Assembly (NCBI GenBank): GCA_947504205.1
Contig: CANNGL010000004.1
Coordinates: 372,001-436,000 of the forward strand
From: an uncultured Litoreibacter sp.
GTDB taxonomy: Bacteria > Pseudomonadota > Alphaproteobacteria > Rhodobacterales > Rhodobacteraceae
Reading direction: 5' to 3'
DNA: 64,000 nucleotides
Shown here: piece by piece, positions 25,656 to 34,215 of the stretch
Position numbering within the stretch: the first letter of the stretch is position 1
How the letters are laid out: every line of letters begins with the position of its first letter
Made by a program: the position numbers and the translations under genes
The notes under the pieces: model-generated
What the model saw: only the letters and a program-made list of their open reading frames with translations
Told to the model about the DNA's origin: nothing
Databases searched by the model: none

Positions 25656-25862
25656 ATGGCTGTCCAGCAGAATAAAGTATCTCGCTCCCGCCGGAATAAC
25701 CGTCGGTCCCACGATAGCCTCGTGGCAGCGAATCCAAACGAATGCACAAACTGCGGTGAGCTGAAGCGCCCGCATCACGTTTGTCCGTCTTGCGGCCACT
25801 ACGCAGATCGCGAAGTTGTTGCCATGACTGACGAGATCGAACTGGACGAAGACGTCGCATAA
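25656..25862 (+). CDS. rpmF: 50S ribosomal protein L32, zinc-containing form
   Basis: This encodes 68 residues. It begins [20 protein letters not shown], the basic L32 N-terminus. The zinc ribbon is [20 protein letters not shown] with four cysteines, so this is the C+ (zinc-binding) paralogue type, not the zinc-independent form. It lies between yceD and plsX, as usual. Confidence 0.97.
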   Translation: MAVQQNKVSRSRRNNRRSHDSLVAANPNECTNCGELKRPHHVCPSCGHYADREVVAMTDEIELDEDVA

Positions 25863-25907
25863 GCCTACGCTCTGCCTTAAAATAATGGCAGAGAAACGAG
25901 CCTTCGG

Positions 25908-26981
25908 GTGAGCGGTCCAAACACAGTTATCTCGATTGACGCCATGGGGGGCGACCAAGGCCCTGCGGTTATTATCGCAGGGATGGCGAAGTCTGTCGCC
26001 AAGAACCCCAATCTAAGATTCATATTGCACGGCAGGAAAGCCGAGCTTGAGCCTTTGATAAAGAGGCGCAAGCTTCAGGACTGCGTCGAAATCCGTGACG
26101 CCGCCGATGTGGTATCGATGGATGAGAAACCTAGCCACGTGATGCGACACGGCAAAAAGACCTCGATGTGGTCCTCAATCGAGTCAGTGCGTGACGGAGA
26201 GGCCGAGGTTTGCGTAAGCTGCGGCAATACCGGGGCCTTGATGGCAGTCTCGATGATCCGCCTTAGAAAGCTCGAAGGTGTGAACCGCCCGGCGATTGCC
26301 TGTCTCTGGCCATCGCGCAACCCTTCCGGGTTCAATATCATGCTTGATGTCGGGGCCGATATTCGTGCCGATCAGGATGATCTGTTGCAATATGCCCTGA
26401 TGGGCATGTCTTACGCGCGCAATGGGTTTGGATTGTCTCGCCCACGCGTAGGGCTGCTGAATGTTGGCACTGAAGAGCACAAAGGCCGCGCCGAACTGAA
26501 GGTTGCCCATGACATCATCTACAGCGCTGCCGAGAAGAACAACTTCGACTTCGTGGGGTTTGTTGAGGGTGGCGATATTCCGACCGACAAGGTCGACGTC
26601 ATCGTTACCGACGGTTTCACCGGCAATGTGGCGCTGAAAACAGCGGAAGGCACTGCCGGGCTTATCTCAGAACTGCTGCGTGCCGCCTTCAAACACACCC
26701 CGCTGAGCCGGATCGCGGCCCTTCTGGCCCTGACCTCGTTACAACGGCTTAGCAAACGCATCGACCCAAGGCGTGTGAATGGCGGCGTTTTCCTGGGGCT
26801 TAACGGAACGGTCGTCAAATCCCACGGATCAGCAGATGCAACTGGCGTTTCCGCAGCAATAAAACTTGCGTTCACGCTGGCACAATCGGGCTTTCAGGAG
26901 AAACTCGCCGCGCGGGTTGCATCCCTGGCACATGACGCCCAAGGTGATGAAACTGGGGAACCAAGCAAGGGCGTATCATGA
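25908..26981 (+). CDS. plsX: Phosphate acyltransferase PlsX
   Basis: This 357-residue enzyme makes acyl-phosphate from acyl-ACP for phospholipid synthesis. ISIDAMGGDQGP at the N-terminus and VSCGNTGALMAVS (about residues 104-116), with VTDGFTGNVALKTAEG near 235, are family signatures. It starts at a GTG. A 7-bp inverted repeat (CTCTGCC/GGCAGAG) lies between rpmF and this gene. The 3' end overlaps fabH by 4 bp (ATGA), so the two are coupled. Confidence 0.96.
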   Translation: MSGPNTVISIDAMGGDQGPAVIIAGMAKSVAKNPNLRFILHGRKAELEPLIKRRKLQDCVEIRDAADVVSMDEKPSHVMRHGKKTSMWSSIESVRDGEAEVCVSCGNTGALMAVSMIRLRKLEGVNRPAIACLWPSRNPSGFNIMLDVGADIRADQDDLLQYALMGMSYARNGFGLSRPRVGLLNVGTEEHKGRAELKVAHDIIYSAAEKNNFDFVGFVEGGDIPTDKVDVIVTDGFTGNVALKTAEGTAGLISELLRAAFKHTPLSRIAALLALTSLQRLSKRIDPRRVNGGVFLGLNGTVVKSHGSADATGVSAAIKLAFTLAQSGFQEKLAARVASLAHDAQGDETGEPSKGVS

Positions 26982-27952
26982 CGGTCAGAGCCGTACTAAA
27001 AGGCGTAGGACACTATCTCCCTGAGCGTGTGGTCGAGAACGCGGAAATCGAAACTTGGATAGATACCAGCGATGAATGGATACGTTCTCGCTCAGGGATC
27101 GAACGGCGCCATTTCGCTGCAGAAGGTGAACTTACCTCTGAATTGGCTGAGAAAGCCGCACGCGCTGCCCTGGCGGATGCAGGCATGCAGGCCGAAGACA
27201 TCGATGCAATCGTAGTTGCGACCTCTACCCCGGATACAACATTCCCCTCTGTGGCCACCGTGGTTCAGGCGGCCTTGGGCATCCAAAAAGGGTTTGCTTT
27301 TGACGTGCAGGCTGTTTGCGCAGGATTTGTCTATGCCATGGCCAATGCCAATGCGCTGATCCTGTCGGATCAAGCCAAGCGGGTTCTCGTCATCGGCGCG
27401 GAAACCTTCAGCCGGATTATGAACTGGGAAGATCGTACGACCTGCGTCTTGTTCGGCGACGGCGCGGGCGCAGTTGTGCTGGAGGCGCAGACCGGTAGTG
27501 GTACCTCGGACGACGCTGGCATATTGGCGACTGATCTCAACTCTGATGGTCGCTACCGCGACCTGCTTTACGTAGATGGCGGAGTGTCATCAACCCAGAC
27601 GGCCGGCGTTCTGGTCATGCAGGGCAAAGAAGTGTTCCGGCATGCCGTCGAAAAACTGGCTCGAACAGCCGAAACAGCGCTCGATAAAGCCGGCCTGACG
27701 TCGGATGACGTGTCCTGGATTGTGCCCCACCAAGCCAATTCAAGGATCATCACAAAGACCGCTCAGAAGATGGGTGTTTCCATGGACCGGGTGATCCTGA
27801 CGGTCAAGGATCATGGCAACACTTCTGCCGCATCGATTCCCTTGGCCCTCTCAGTGGCCAAGTCCGAGAACAAATTTTCGCCACACGATCTCCTTGTTAT
27901 GGAAGCAATTGGCGGCGGATTGGCGTGGGGAGCGGTCGTTTTACGCCTGTGA
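26978..27952 (+). CDS. fabH: 3-oxoacyl-ACP synthase III
   Basis: This 324-residue condensing enzyme starts fatty-acid synthesis from acetyl-CoA and malonyl-ACP. The catalytic triad is visible: cysteine in VQAVCAGFVYAM (about C113), histidine in WIVPHQANSRI, and asparagine in DHGNTSAASIP. DTSDEWIRSRSGIERRHFA near the N-terminus is typical. It is coupled to plsX by overlap, completing the usual plsX-fabH pair. Confidence 0.97.
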   Translation: MTVRAVLKGVGHYLPERVVENAEIETWIDTSDEWIRSRSGIERRHFAAEGELTSELAEKAARAALADAGMQAEDIDAIVVATSTPDTTFPSVATVVQAALGIQKGFAFDVQAVCAGFVYAMANANALILSDQAKRVLVIGAETFSRIMNWEDRTTCVLFGDGAGAVVLEAQTGSGTSDDAGILATDLNSDGRYRDLLYVDGGVSSTQTAGVLVMQGKEVFRHAVEKLARTAETALDKAGLTSDDVSWIVPHQANSRIITKTAQKMGVSMDRVILTVKDHGNTSAASIPLALSVAKSENKFSPHDLLVMEAIGGGLAWGAVVLRL

Positions 27953-27995
27953 GACGTAAAATGTTGCTTAAACGTGACGTTCCAACCCCTTGATA

Positions 27996-28025
27996 TTGAC
28001 TCGGAAATTACCGCGCCCCTAGTGT
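27996..28025 (+). promoter_or_regulatory. Possible promoter of ihfA
   Basis: TTGACT (27996-28001) fits a -35 box. A weak -10 candidate (TAGTGT, 28020-28025, or CCTAGT two bases earlier) lies 16-18 bp on. It stands 26 bp before the ihfA start, with GAGGGGG as Shine-Dalgarno between. Confidence 0.35.
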
Positions 28026-28050
28026 TGTTAAAAATTCAGAGGGGGACATT

Positions 28051-28353
28051 ATGAGTTCGACGACACTGACACGCATGGATTTAAGCGAAGCAGTTTTTCG
28101 GGAGGTGGGTTTGTCCCGCAACGAGAGCGCTGATTTGGTCGAAGCCGTGCTCAATCACATGTCCGACGCTCTTGTCGACGGTGAACAAGTTAAAATCTCT
28201 TCGTTTGGGACATTTTCGGTGCGCTCCAAGTCTGCTCGGATCGGCCGTAATCCAAAAACCGGCGAGGAAGTTCCAATTCACCCCCGTCGCGTCCTTACAT
28301 TCCGTCCCTCTCACTTGATGAAAGACCGCGTAGCTGAGGGCAACCGCAGCTAA
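28051..28353 (+). CDS. ihfA: Integration host factor subunit alpha
   Basis: This 100-residue DNA-bending protein forms a heterodimer with IHF-beta. The dimer helices ([20 protein letters not shown]) lead into [20 protein letters not shown], and the DNA-intercalating arm is [22 protein letters not shown] proteins lack this exact arm pattern. Its place between fabH and a MerR gene is conserved in Alphaproteobacteria. Confidence 0.96.
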   Translation: MSSTTLTRMDLSEAVFREVGLSRNESADLVEAVLNHMSDALVDGEQVKISSFGTFSVRSKSARIGRNPKTGEEVPIHPRRVLTFRPSHLMKDRVAEGNRS

Positions 28354-28379
28354 GCACAGACGCCTAAGGGAAAGACTAT

Positions 28380-29222
28380 ATGGCACAAAAAGCGCAGGGG
28401 GCGTTTCGAACCATAAGCGAAGTGGCAGATTGGCTAGACGTGCCAGCCCACGTGCTGCGTTTTTGGGAAAGTAAATTCAGTCAGATCAAGCCGGTCAAAA
28501 GAGCGGGTGGCCGTCGGTATTACCGACCAGAAGATATGCTGCTGATCGGCGGCATCAAAAAGCTGTTGCATGACGATGGCTTAACCATTCGTGGTGTGCA
28601 GAAGATGATCACCGAAGAGGGTGTCAAAGAGATCAGCACCCAATCTCCGCCGCTGGATATGCCGACCGACGAAGAAGCTGCCGAGCGCCGCAAGGCGCGA
28701 CGGGCTCGCAGGCGTGCACGCAGCGCGCAGGCCCGCAAGGCCAAACCACCTGTTGCCGTTGCTGAGCCACCCTTGGCCACGCCGCCTGAGGACAGTGATA
28801 CAGCTGAGCAAGCGCCGTTCATCAATGTCGACACCGATGATGATCCCGATAACGTCTTGCAATTTCAAGGTCGCGGCGCTGCCGCTGATGCCGATGAGGA
28901 CAAGCAACCCTCGGATGAACCGGCGAAGCAAACCACCACCGCCTCAGCAGAGGCTGACCCCGAGGCCAGTGAAGGCTGGGAAGCGCCCTCAGAAGACGAG
29001 GTCGAAGCCTCCTCAACAGCGGGTGCAATCGATCACATCGATCCCGACCCAGAGCTTGACGACGTCAAAATCAGCGACCGCATTAAGAAGTCTGAAGCGA
29101 CGCTCAAGGCAATCCGCCGTCATGAGCCGGGTTCGATCCCGCCATCTGACACACTGACCGCTCTGTATGACCGGTTGAAGTCGTTGCGCAGCCGCGTGGG
29201 TGATGACGGACCATCGCGCTGA
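28380..29222 (+). CDS. MerR-family regulator with long acidic tail
   Basis: This encodes 280 residues. The N-terminal winged helix (about 10-75) reads [20 protein letters not shown] with [12 protein letters not shown]. An arginine-rich stretch ([18 protein letters not shown]) follows, then a long low-complexity acidic Pro/Ala/Glu region to about residue 240 and a conserved C-terminal helix ([20 protein letters not shown]). The inducer is unknown, and no effector cysteines are seen. It lies 26 bp from ihfA and is likely in the same transcript. Confidence 0.9.
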   Translation: MAQKAQGAFRTISEVADWLDVPAHVLRFWESKFSQIKPVKRAGGRRYYRPEDMLLIGGIKKLLHDDGLTIRGVQKMITEEGVKEISTQSPPLDMPTDEEAAERRKARRARRRARSAQARKAKPPVAVAEPPLATPPEDSDTAEQAPFINVDTDDDPDNVLQFQGRGAAADADEDKQPSDEPAKQTTTASAEADPEASEGWEAPSEDEVEASSTAGAIDHIDPDPELDDVKISDRIKKSEATLKAIRRHEPGSIPPSDTLTALYDRLKSLRSRVGDDGPSR

Positions 29223-29253
29223 ACCGGTCATCGCATACTGATCCATCGCCCTC

Positions 29254-29281
29254 TTGCCACTGCCCGCAAAATGGCTATGAA
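29254..29281 (+). promoter_or_regulatory. Promoter of tRNA-Pro
   Basis: TTGCCA (29254-29259, five of six matches) and TATGAA (29276-29281, four of six) are 16 bp apart. The implied start is a few bases before the mature tRNA 5' end at 29293. Confidence 0.6.
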
Positions 29282-29292
29282 GAAGCGATCGT

Positions 29293-29369
29293 CGGGCTAT
29301 GGCGCAGCCTGGTAGCGCGTCCGTCTGGGGGACGGAAGGTCGCAGGTTCGAGTCCTGCTAGCCCGACCA
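29293..29369 (+). tRNA. tRNA-Pro (anticodon GGG)
   Basis: A complete 77-nt cloverleaf. The acceptor arms CGGGCTA and TAGCCCG pair perfectly, A73 is followed by an encoded CCA, and the T arm is GCAGG-TTCGAGT-CCTGC. The anticodon stem TCCGT/ACGGA holds the loop CTGGGGG, giving anticodon GGG at 29327-29329 with G37. The C1-G72 pair and A73 are identity elements of tRNA-Pro. It reads CCC/CCU codons. Confidence 0.97.
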
Positions 29370-29375
29370 TTCATC

Positions 29376-29408
29376 AAACGCCCGTGGCCCTGGCGGCGCG
29401 GGCGTTTT
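29376..29408 (+). terminator. Terminator after tRNA-Pro
   Basis: AAACGCCCG (29376-29384) pairs perfectly with CGGGCGTTT (29399-29407), followed by one more T and then GACG. It lies 7 bp past the tRNA CCA and 22 bp before the next gene. Confidence 0.75.
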
Positions 29409-29430
29409 GACGTTCTGACGGGGGAGACAA

Positions 29431-30519
29431 ATGGATTGGACTGACGGCGTTCTAGCCGATCATCAAATGCAAGACTTGCTTGATCGTGGCGGGATCAGCG
29501 CCTCCAAGCCTATTGCCGATGGCCAGATCCAACCCGCCTCTCTGGATCTGCGCCTTGGACAGACCGCTTACCGCGTGCGCGCGTCGTTTCTTGCCGGAAG
29601 AGAAAAGTCCGTACTGGAGCGGCTGGGCGACTTCACGATGCACCAGATTGATCTCAGCAATGGCGCAGTTCTGGAAAAGGGTTGCGTTTACGTGGTGCCC
29701 CTACTCGAAACGCTAAAGCTGCCCGCCGATATGACCGCCGCCGCATCTGCCAAATCCTCGATCGGCAGGCTTGATCTGCTGACCCGGGTGATTACCGATT
29801 ACGGAACAGAGTTCGACAGGGTGCCGGCAGGCTACGACGGACCTCTTTACGTCGAGATTTGCCCGCGCTCGTTTTCTGTCGTGGCCACATCAGGCCAGAT
29901 GCTGAACCAGATTATCTTTCGCCAAGGACAAACCTTGATGAGCGACAGCGAACTGGCGGAACTCCACGCAAAAACGCCGATTGTCTCTGGCGATCCCGTG
30001 ATTTCCGATGGGTTGGGCTTTTCCGTCGATCTCAAACCCGCCGCTGGCGATCTGGTCGGGTATCGCGCCAAGCCGCATACCGGCGTGATTGATCTGGGAA
30101 AGCTGGCCCATTATGCGCCCGCTGATTACTGGGAAGAAGTCAGAACGAGCGAGGGTCGCATCATTCTGGACCCCGGCGCCTTCTATATTCTCGTCAGCAG
30201 GGAGGCGATTGCGATCCCACCGATGCAAGCTGCAGAAATGGCGCCTTACCTTGCCATGGTCGGCGAATTCCGCGTGCATTACGCGGGGTTCTTCGATCCG
30301 GGCTTCGGCTGGTCGGAGGCTGGTGGTTCTGGCTCGCGTGGCGTGCTTGAAGTCCGCTGTCACGAAGCCCCCTTTGTCCTCGAACACGGGCAGATCGTTG
30401 GTCGATTGGTCTATGAACATATGTCCGCCCTGCCCCGGCAGCTTTATGGCAAAGACATTAAATCCAATTATCAGGGCCAAGGACTCAAGCTCTCAAAACA
30501 CTTTACCACCCCCTCTTAA
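29431..30519 (+). CDS. dcd: dCTP deaminase, long alphaproteobacterial form
   Basis: This encodes 362 residues, about twice the usual 190-residue Dcd. It converts dCTP to dUTP for thymidylate synthesis. The N-terminal Dcd half carries QPASLDLRLGQTAYRVRASF and the core SAKSSIGRLDLLTRV. The second half repeats the dUTPase-like jelly roll, with GFFDPGFGW and the ending YEHMSALPRQLYGKDIKSNYQGQGLKLSKHF. Such fused forms are standard in Alphaproteobacteria. The ATG at 29431 follows GGGGGAGAC. Confidence 0.9.
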   Translation: MDWTDGVLADHQMQDLLDRGGISASKPIADGQIQPASLDLRLGQTAYRVRASFLAGREKSVLERLGDFTMHQIDLSNGAVLEKGCVYVVPLLETLKLPADMTAAASAKSSIGRLDLLTRVITDYGTEFDRVPAGYDGPLYVEICPRSFSVVATSGQMLNQIIFRQGQTLMSDSELAELHAKTPIVSGDPVISDGLGFSVDLKPAAGDLVGYRAKPHTGVIDLGKLAHYAPADYWEEVRTSEGRIILDPGAFYILVSREAIAIPPMQAAEMAPYLAMVGEFRVHYAGFFDPGFGWSEAGGSGSRGVLEVRCHEAPFVLEHGQIVGRLVYEHMSALPRQLYGKDIKSNYQGQGLKLSKHFTTPS

Positions 30520-30543
30520 CCTTCGACTAAGGTTAATGTCCGG

Positions 30544-30580
30544 CTTCCCATGTTCGTAAATATCCCCGCCGGAGGCTCCG
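30544..30580 (+). repeat. Dispersed intergenic element, copy B
   Basis: This 37-bp sequence matches 19834-19870 with two differences. Here it lies just past the stop of the leftward EamA gene (30600) and past dcd, with no gene using its GGAGG. Just before it, TTAACCTT/AAGGTTAA (30516-30536) forms a small hairpin at the dcd stop. Confidence 0.8.
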
Positions 30581-30599
30581 CGCTCGACGTAGGCATGAC

Positions 30600-31523
30600 C
30601 TAAGCCTCCGTGGCCCGCCCCTTGGCGACGAGCCTCTCCCGGTTCAGGGTATAGATGCCAGTTGCCACGATGATGGCTGCCCCGATCCATGTCCAAAAGT
30701 CGGGAAGCTGGCCAAAAACCATCCAGCCATAAAAGGTTCCCCAGATCAGGATCGTGTAATGCACGGGTGCCACGACCACCGTTTCAGCAGCTTCAAGCGC
30801 CATGATCACGAGGGTTTCCGCGCATGCCGCAATAAGCGCCATCGACACCAGCAGCAAAGCTTCCAGACCCCATATCGGCGTCTTCCAGACAAAAGGCAGC
30901 GGAATGCTCAACAACGCAACGCTCACAATCGCTGTATAGGCAACGGTTGTGACAACCGGATCACCACCGCTCAAAAACCGGGACAGGATTTGGCGTAGCG
31001 CAAAAGCCGCCGCAGCGATCAACACCAGAAACATCGCTGGATGAAACACGCCGAAGCCCGGACGGATCACCACCAAGGTACCTGCAAATCCGATCAGAAC
31101 CGCGGTCCAGCGGCGGATTCCGACCTTCTCCCGCAAGATCAACGCCCCCAAAACTGTCACAATAAAGGGGGCCACAAAGGTCACCGCAATAGCATCTGCC
31201 AAAGGCACATAGCTTACTGCGACAATAAAGATCGTGGCCGAACAGGCGGCCATCACCCCGCGCGAAACTTGCAGCCAGGGATGGCTTGAGCGCAAAACGC
31301 CCGCCCCTTTGATCGCCACAATTATGAAAACTCCAAGCAGCAGACCAAGCTGCCGCGACCATGTAATCTGGATTGGATGCAGGCTGGCCGTCAGATACTT
31401 GGCGTGGGTGTCAACGGCTGCAAACAGAAACATGCCTGCCGCCATCAGGACGATCCCCCGCATGGGTGCTGTTCGGCGTTCATTTTGCGGTCTGTTAACG
31501 GGCGAGGCGTGTTGAAGTGTCAT
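30600..31523 (-). CDS. EamA/DMT-family permease
   Basis: This encodes 307 residues with ten membrane helices in two EamA repeats. Repeat landmarks are VTFVAPFIVTVLGALILREK (about residues 113-132) and HYTILIWGTFYGWMVFGQLP in the second half. A start 20 codons further in (MRGIVLMAAGMFLFAAVDTH) is also plausible, since the first twenty residues are hydrophilic. The substrate is unknown. It is a second member of the family besides the 8243 gene; the two are distinct subtypes. Confidence 0.9.
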   Translation of the reverse strand: MTLQHASPVNRPQNERRTAPMRGIVLMAAGMFLFAAVDTHAKYLTASLHPIQITWSRQLGLLLGVFIIVAIKGAGVLRSSHPWLQVSRGVMAACSATIFIVAVSYVPLADAIAVTFVAPFIVTVLGALILREKVGIRRWTAVLIGFAGTLVVIRPGFGVFHPAMFLVLIAAAAFALRQILSRFLSGGDPVVTTVAYTAIVSVALLSIPLPFVWKTPIWGLEALLLVSMALIAACAETLVIMALEAAETVVVAPVHYTILIWGTFYGWMVFGQLPDFWTWIGAAIIVATGIYTLNRERLVAKGRATEA

Positions 31524-31545
31524 AGTCGCTGCCTCAGCCGGTGTC

Positions 31546-31743
31546 TTAGAAGCGACCGATCCGGCGTGTCATCCGGATTGCCTGTTTCGCGCGCTTCTTG
31601 TTTTCTGCGGTTTGGGCCTTTTGCTCGGGTGTCGCGTCGTCACGACCCTGCCGTTTCGCCCAAGCATCGACCCCTTTGGTGATACCAAGATTGACCAGAC
31701 GCCGCATGACCATGCGTATCACCATATTCATCATCTGGTTCAT
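31546..31743 (-). CDS. Small basic conserved hypothetical protein
   Basis: This 65-residue, strongly basic protein opens MNQMMNMVIRMVMRRLVNLG, an amphipathic helix, and ends RAKQAIRMTRRIGRF. No known motif. GAGGCAAG lies at good spacing before the ATG at 31743. I recall similar short proteins after scpB in Rhodobacterales, which supports it as a real gene. It lies 37 bp beyond scpB and is probably the last gene of that operon. Confidence 0.65.
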   Translation of the reverse strand: MNQMMNMVIRMVMRRLVNLGITKGVDAWAKRQGRDDATPEQKAQTAENKKRAKQAIRMTRRIGRF

Positions 31744-31780
31744 GATCTTGCCTCTATCACTTCACCCTAGCCGGGTCTCT

Positions 31781-32437
31781 CTACTCTTCCTCGAACAACT
31801 CGTCCTGACCAAGGATTGTCTCGCCCTCGTCCTCATCGTCATCGTCTTCCCCCTCGCCAATCGCGGGTGCCGGTCGGTTGTCCAGCAAACCTGCTGAGCG
31901 CAGTTCCTTGAGGCCCGGCAGATCGCGCGCATTTTCTAGGCCGAAATGATCAAGGAAGTGTTGCGTCACAACGAACGTCACGGGACGACCCGGTGTCATG
32001 CGTCGACGCCCGAACCGGATCCATTCCAGTTCCAACAACTGGTCTATTGTACCGCGAGAGACTGAAACACCGCGAATTTCTTCGATCTCCGCCCGCGTCA
32101 CCGGTTGGTGATAGGCCACAATGGCCAGCGTTTCGATGGCAGCGCGGCTGAGCTTTCGGGTCTCAACCGTCTCTTTTTGCATTAGAAATCCAAGATCACC
32201 TGCCGTTCGCATAGCCCAGGCATCACCGACCCGAACCAAATGCACCCCACGTCCTTCATAGCGTTTGCGCAAGTGAACCAACGCTTCGGCCGGATCAGAC
32301 CCATGAGGCATCCGGGCCTCGATCTCACGCACGGAAATCGGCTCAGCTGTCGCAAACAGGATCGCTTCAACCATCCGCTCTTGTTCGCCCATTGGGGGGG
32401 CTTCGAACAGGCTTTCTTCTTGCTCTTGTTCCGTCAT
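31781..32437 (-). CDS. scpB: Segregation and condensation protein B
   Basis: This encodes 218 residues of tandem winged helices that bind ScpA in the SMC condensin complex. MVEAILFATAEPISVREIEA opens the first domain. The signature LSRAAIETLAIVAYHQPVTRAEIEEIRGV follows, then the second domain, FGRRRMTPGRPVTFVVTQHF. An acidic tail ends the protein. The start overlaps the scpA stop by 4 bp (ATGA), so the two are coupled. Confidence 0.96.
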   Translation of the reverse strand: MTEQEQEESLFEAPPMGEQERMVEAILFATAEPISVREIEARMPHGSDPAEALVHLRKRYEGRGVHLVRVGDAWAMRTAGDLGFLMQKETVETRKLSRAAIETLAIVAYHQPVTRAEIEEIRGVSVSRGTIDQLLELEWIRFGRRRMTPGRPVTFVVTQHFLDHFGLENARDLPGLKELRSAGLLDNRPAPAIGEGEDDDDEDEGETILGQDELFEEE

Positions 32438-33219
32438 TTCTTCCGTATCTCAATTGGCGCGAAAATATCGCCCTGCCTCAATTCAATCTGCCCCTGCTTT
32501 GCCAGTTCAAGCGACGCGGCAAAGGTCGACGCAGTGGCCGAGCGGCGCATTTGCGGATCGGTCTCCCATCCGTCCGGCAAATAGCTCATCAGATCGCCCC
32601 ATTCACCGGCAAATCCGATCAGGCCCCGCATCCGGTCGAGCGCCTGCTCCATGGTGAAAACCTTTTCCCGATCCATCACAAACGGTCGGAATTCGTCTTT
32701 CGTACGTATCCGGCTATAGGCCTGCATAAGGTCGAGCAACGTGGCTGTGTAGGTCACTTTGCGCACACGTGTCACGTCCTCGGGCACACCTCGCACAAAG
32801 AAGTCTCGCCCCAACTGGTCCCGCGCCATCAGCTTTGCCGCCGCATCCCGCATGGCGGCCAACCGTTCAAGCTGGAAAGCCAGATGTGCAGCCAGTTCTT
32901 CGCCCGATGGACCCTCTTCCGCAGGGTCGGGAGGCAGCAACAAGCGGGACTTCAGGAACGCCAACCATGCGGCCATCACCAGATAATCCGCTGCCAATTC
33001 AAGCCGCAGAGCTTTCGCCTGCTCAATGAAGGTCAAATACTGTTCGGCCAATTGCAGCACCGAGACCTTTCGCAGATCGACCTTCTGCGTGCGCGAGAGC
33101 GTCAGCAGCAGATCAAGCGGCCCTTCGAAACCATCCACATCGACGATAAGCGCCTCCGCCGCGAGGCGGGCGCCCACATCCGTTTCAGCGGTCTCATCCC
33201 ATGTGTCGTCTTCGGTCAT
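32434..33219 (-). CDS. scpA: Segregation and condensation protein A
   Basis: This 261-residue kleisin links the SMC heads. FEGPLDLLLTLSRTQKVDLR (about residues 32-51) is the diagnostic N-terminal motif. EQYLTFIEQAKALRLELAAD with YLVMAAWLAFLKSRLLLP follows, and a C-terminal winged helix (FAASLELAKQGQIELRQGDIF) ends the protein. It starts 3 bp after the nagZ stop. Confidence 0.96.
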   Translation of the reverse strand: MTEDDTWDETAETDVGARLAAEALIVDVDGFEGPLDLLLTLSRTQKVDLRKVSVLQLAEQYLTFIEQAKALRLELAADYLVMAAWLAFLKSRLLLPPDPAEEGPSGEELAAHLAFQLERLAAMRDAAAKLMARDQLGRDFFVRGVPEDVTRVRKVTYTATLLDLMQAYSRIRTKDEFRPFVMDREKVFTMEQALDRMRGLIGFAGEWGDLMSYLPDGWETDPQMRRSATASTFAASLELAKQGQIELRQGDIFAPIEIRKK

Positions 33220-33222
33220 TGC

Positions 33223-34215
33223 CTATCCGCTCAATAGGCCGTGAAACTCTGCCTCGATGGCGGAAATGTCAATCTCTGCCGGGGGCTGGCGCAACGCCAG
33301 GGCCCGCTCTGCGCGTGCGCTGCCAAGTTCTGACAAGCGCCCTGCTGAGTTGGCAATCGCCTGCATCTCAGACAGTACCCCGTTACAATGAAGAGCCAGA
33401 TCGCACCCCGCCTGAAGTGCTGCACACGACCGCGTCACGACATCACCGCTTAGCGCTTCCATCGAGATGTCGTCTGTCATGATCAAACCCTGAAATCCGA
33501 TCTCGTCCCGGATCATCTTCATCGCTGGTGCCGAAACCGTTGCGGGTTGATCATCGATGCAGGGAAATACGATATGCGCCGTCATTCCCATTGCCATATG
33601 GTTTAGCTGGCGAAATGGCGCGAAATCAAGCGCGCTCAATTCCTCATAAGGGGCATCCACGACCGGCAGGTCCTTGTGACCATCAACAACGGCCCGCCCA
33701 TAGCCCGGAATGTGTTTGATCACCGGCAGCACGCCACCATCCAGCAGGCCCCGTTCGACCCATCTGCACATCTCCACGACCGTGTCTACGTCGGAGCCAT
33801 AGCAGCGGTTTCTCAAAACGGGATGGCTCTCGGGCCAGATCACGTCCGCCAGAGGTGCGCAATTCACATCGACCCCAACAGCATGCAAGTCAGAGGCGAT
33901 CAACAGATTTCTCAGATACATTGCGCGCGCCGGATCACGCGCCATCTCCATCTGATCAAGTGCCGGAGGGTAATGTCGCCATTCCGGCACGGTCATCCGT
34001 TCAACCCGTCCGCCTTCCTGATCAATCAGGATCGGCGCTTGCCAGCCGACGGCATCCCGCAACGATGACGTCAGTCGTCTAAGCTGCTGCCTGGTCTCGA
34101 TATTTCGAGCAAACAGGATAAAGCCCCAAGGCTGAGCCTCGGCGAAAAAGGCTCGTTCTTCTGGGGAAAGTTCCGTCCCGGTACAGCCAAATATATAGGC
34201 GCCGAGCTCACGCAC
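33223..34215 (-). CDS. nagZ: Beta-N-acetylhexosaminidase (GH3)
   Basis: This 330-residue cytoplasmic enzyme removes GlcNAc from peptidoglycan-recycling muropeptides. The GH3 signature KHIPGYGRA (about residues 165-173) and the nucleophile aspartate in GLIMTDDISMEAL (about residue 245) are present. The start is a GTG at 34215, directly abutting the stop of the SPOR gene (TAAGTG). The cluster order SPOR-nagZ-scpA-scpB is widely conserved in Alphaproteobacteria. Confidence 0.95.
   Translation of the reverse strand: MRELGAYIFGCTGTELSPEERAFFAEAQPWGFILFARNIETRQQLRRLTSSLRDAVGWQAPILIDQEGGRVERMTVPEWRHYPPALDQMEMARDPARAMYLRNLLIASDLHAVGVDVNCAPLADVIWPESHPVLRNRCYGSDVDTVVEMCRWVERGLLDGGVLPVIKHIPGYGRAVVDGHKDLPVVDAPYEELSALDFAPFRQLNHMAMGMTAHIVFPCIDDQPATVSAPAMKMIRDEIGFQGLIMTDDISMEALSGDVVTRSCAALQAGCDLALHCNGVLSEMQAIANSAGRLSELGSARAERALALRQPPAEIDISAIEAEFHGLLSG

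Noticed and set aside
26440-26465. ACGCGTAGGGCTG resembling the REP core
   Set aside because: It lies inside plsX, has no dyad arm and shares only the first few bases; chance match.
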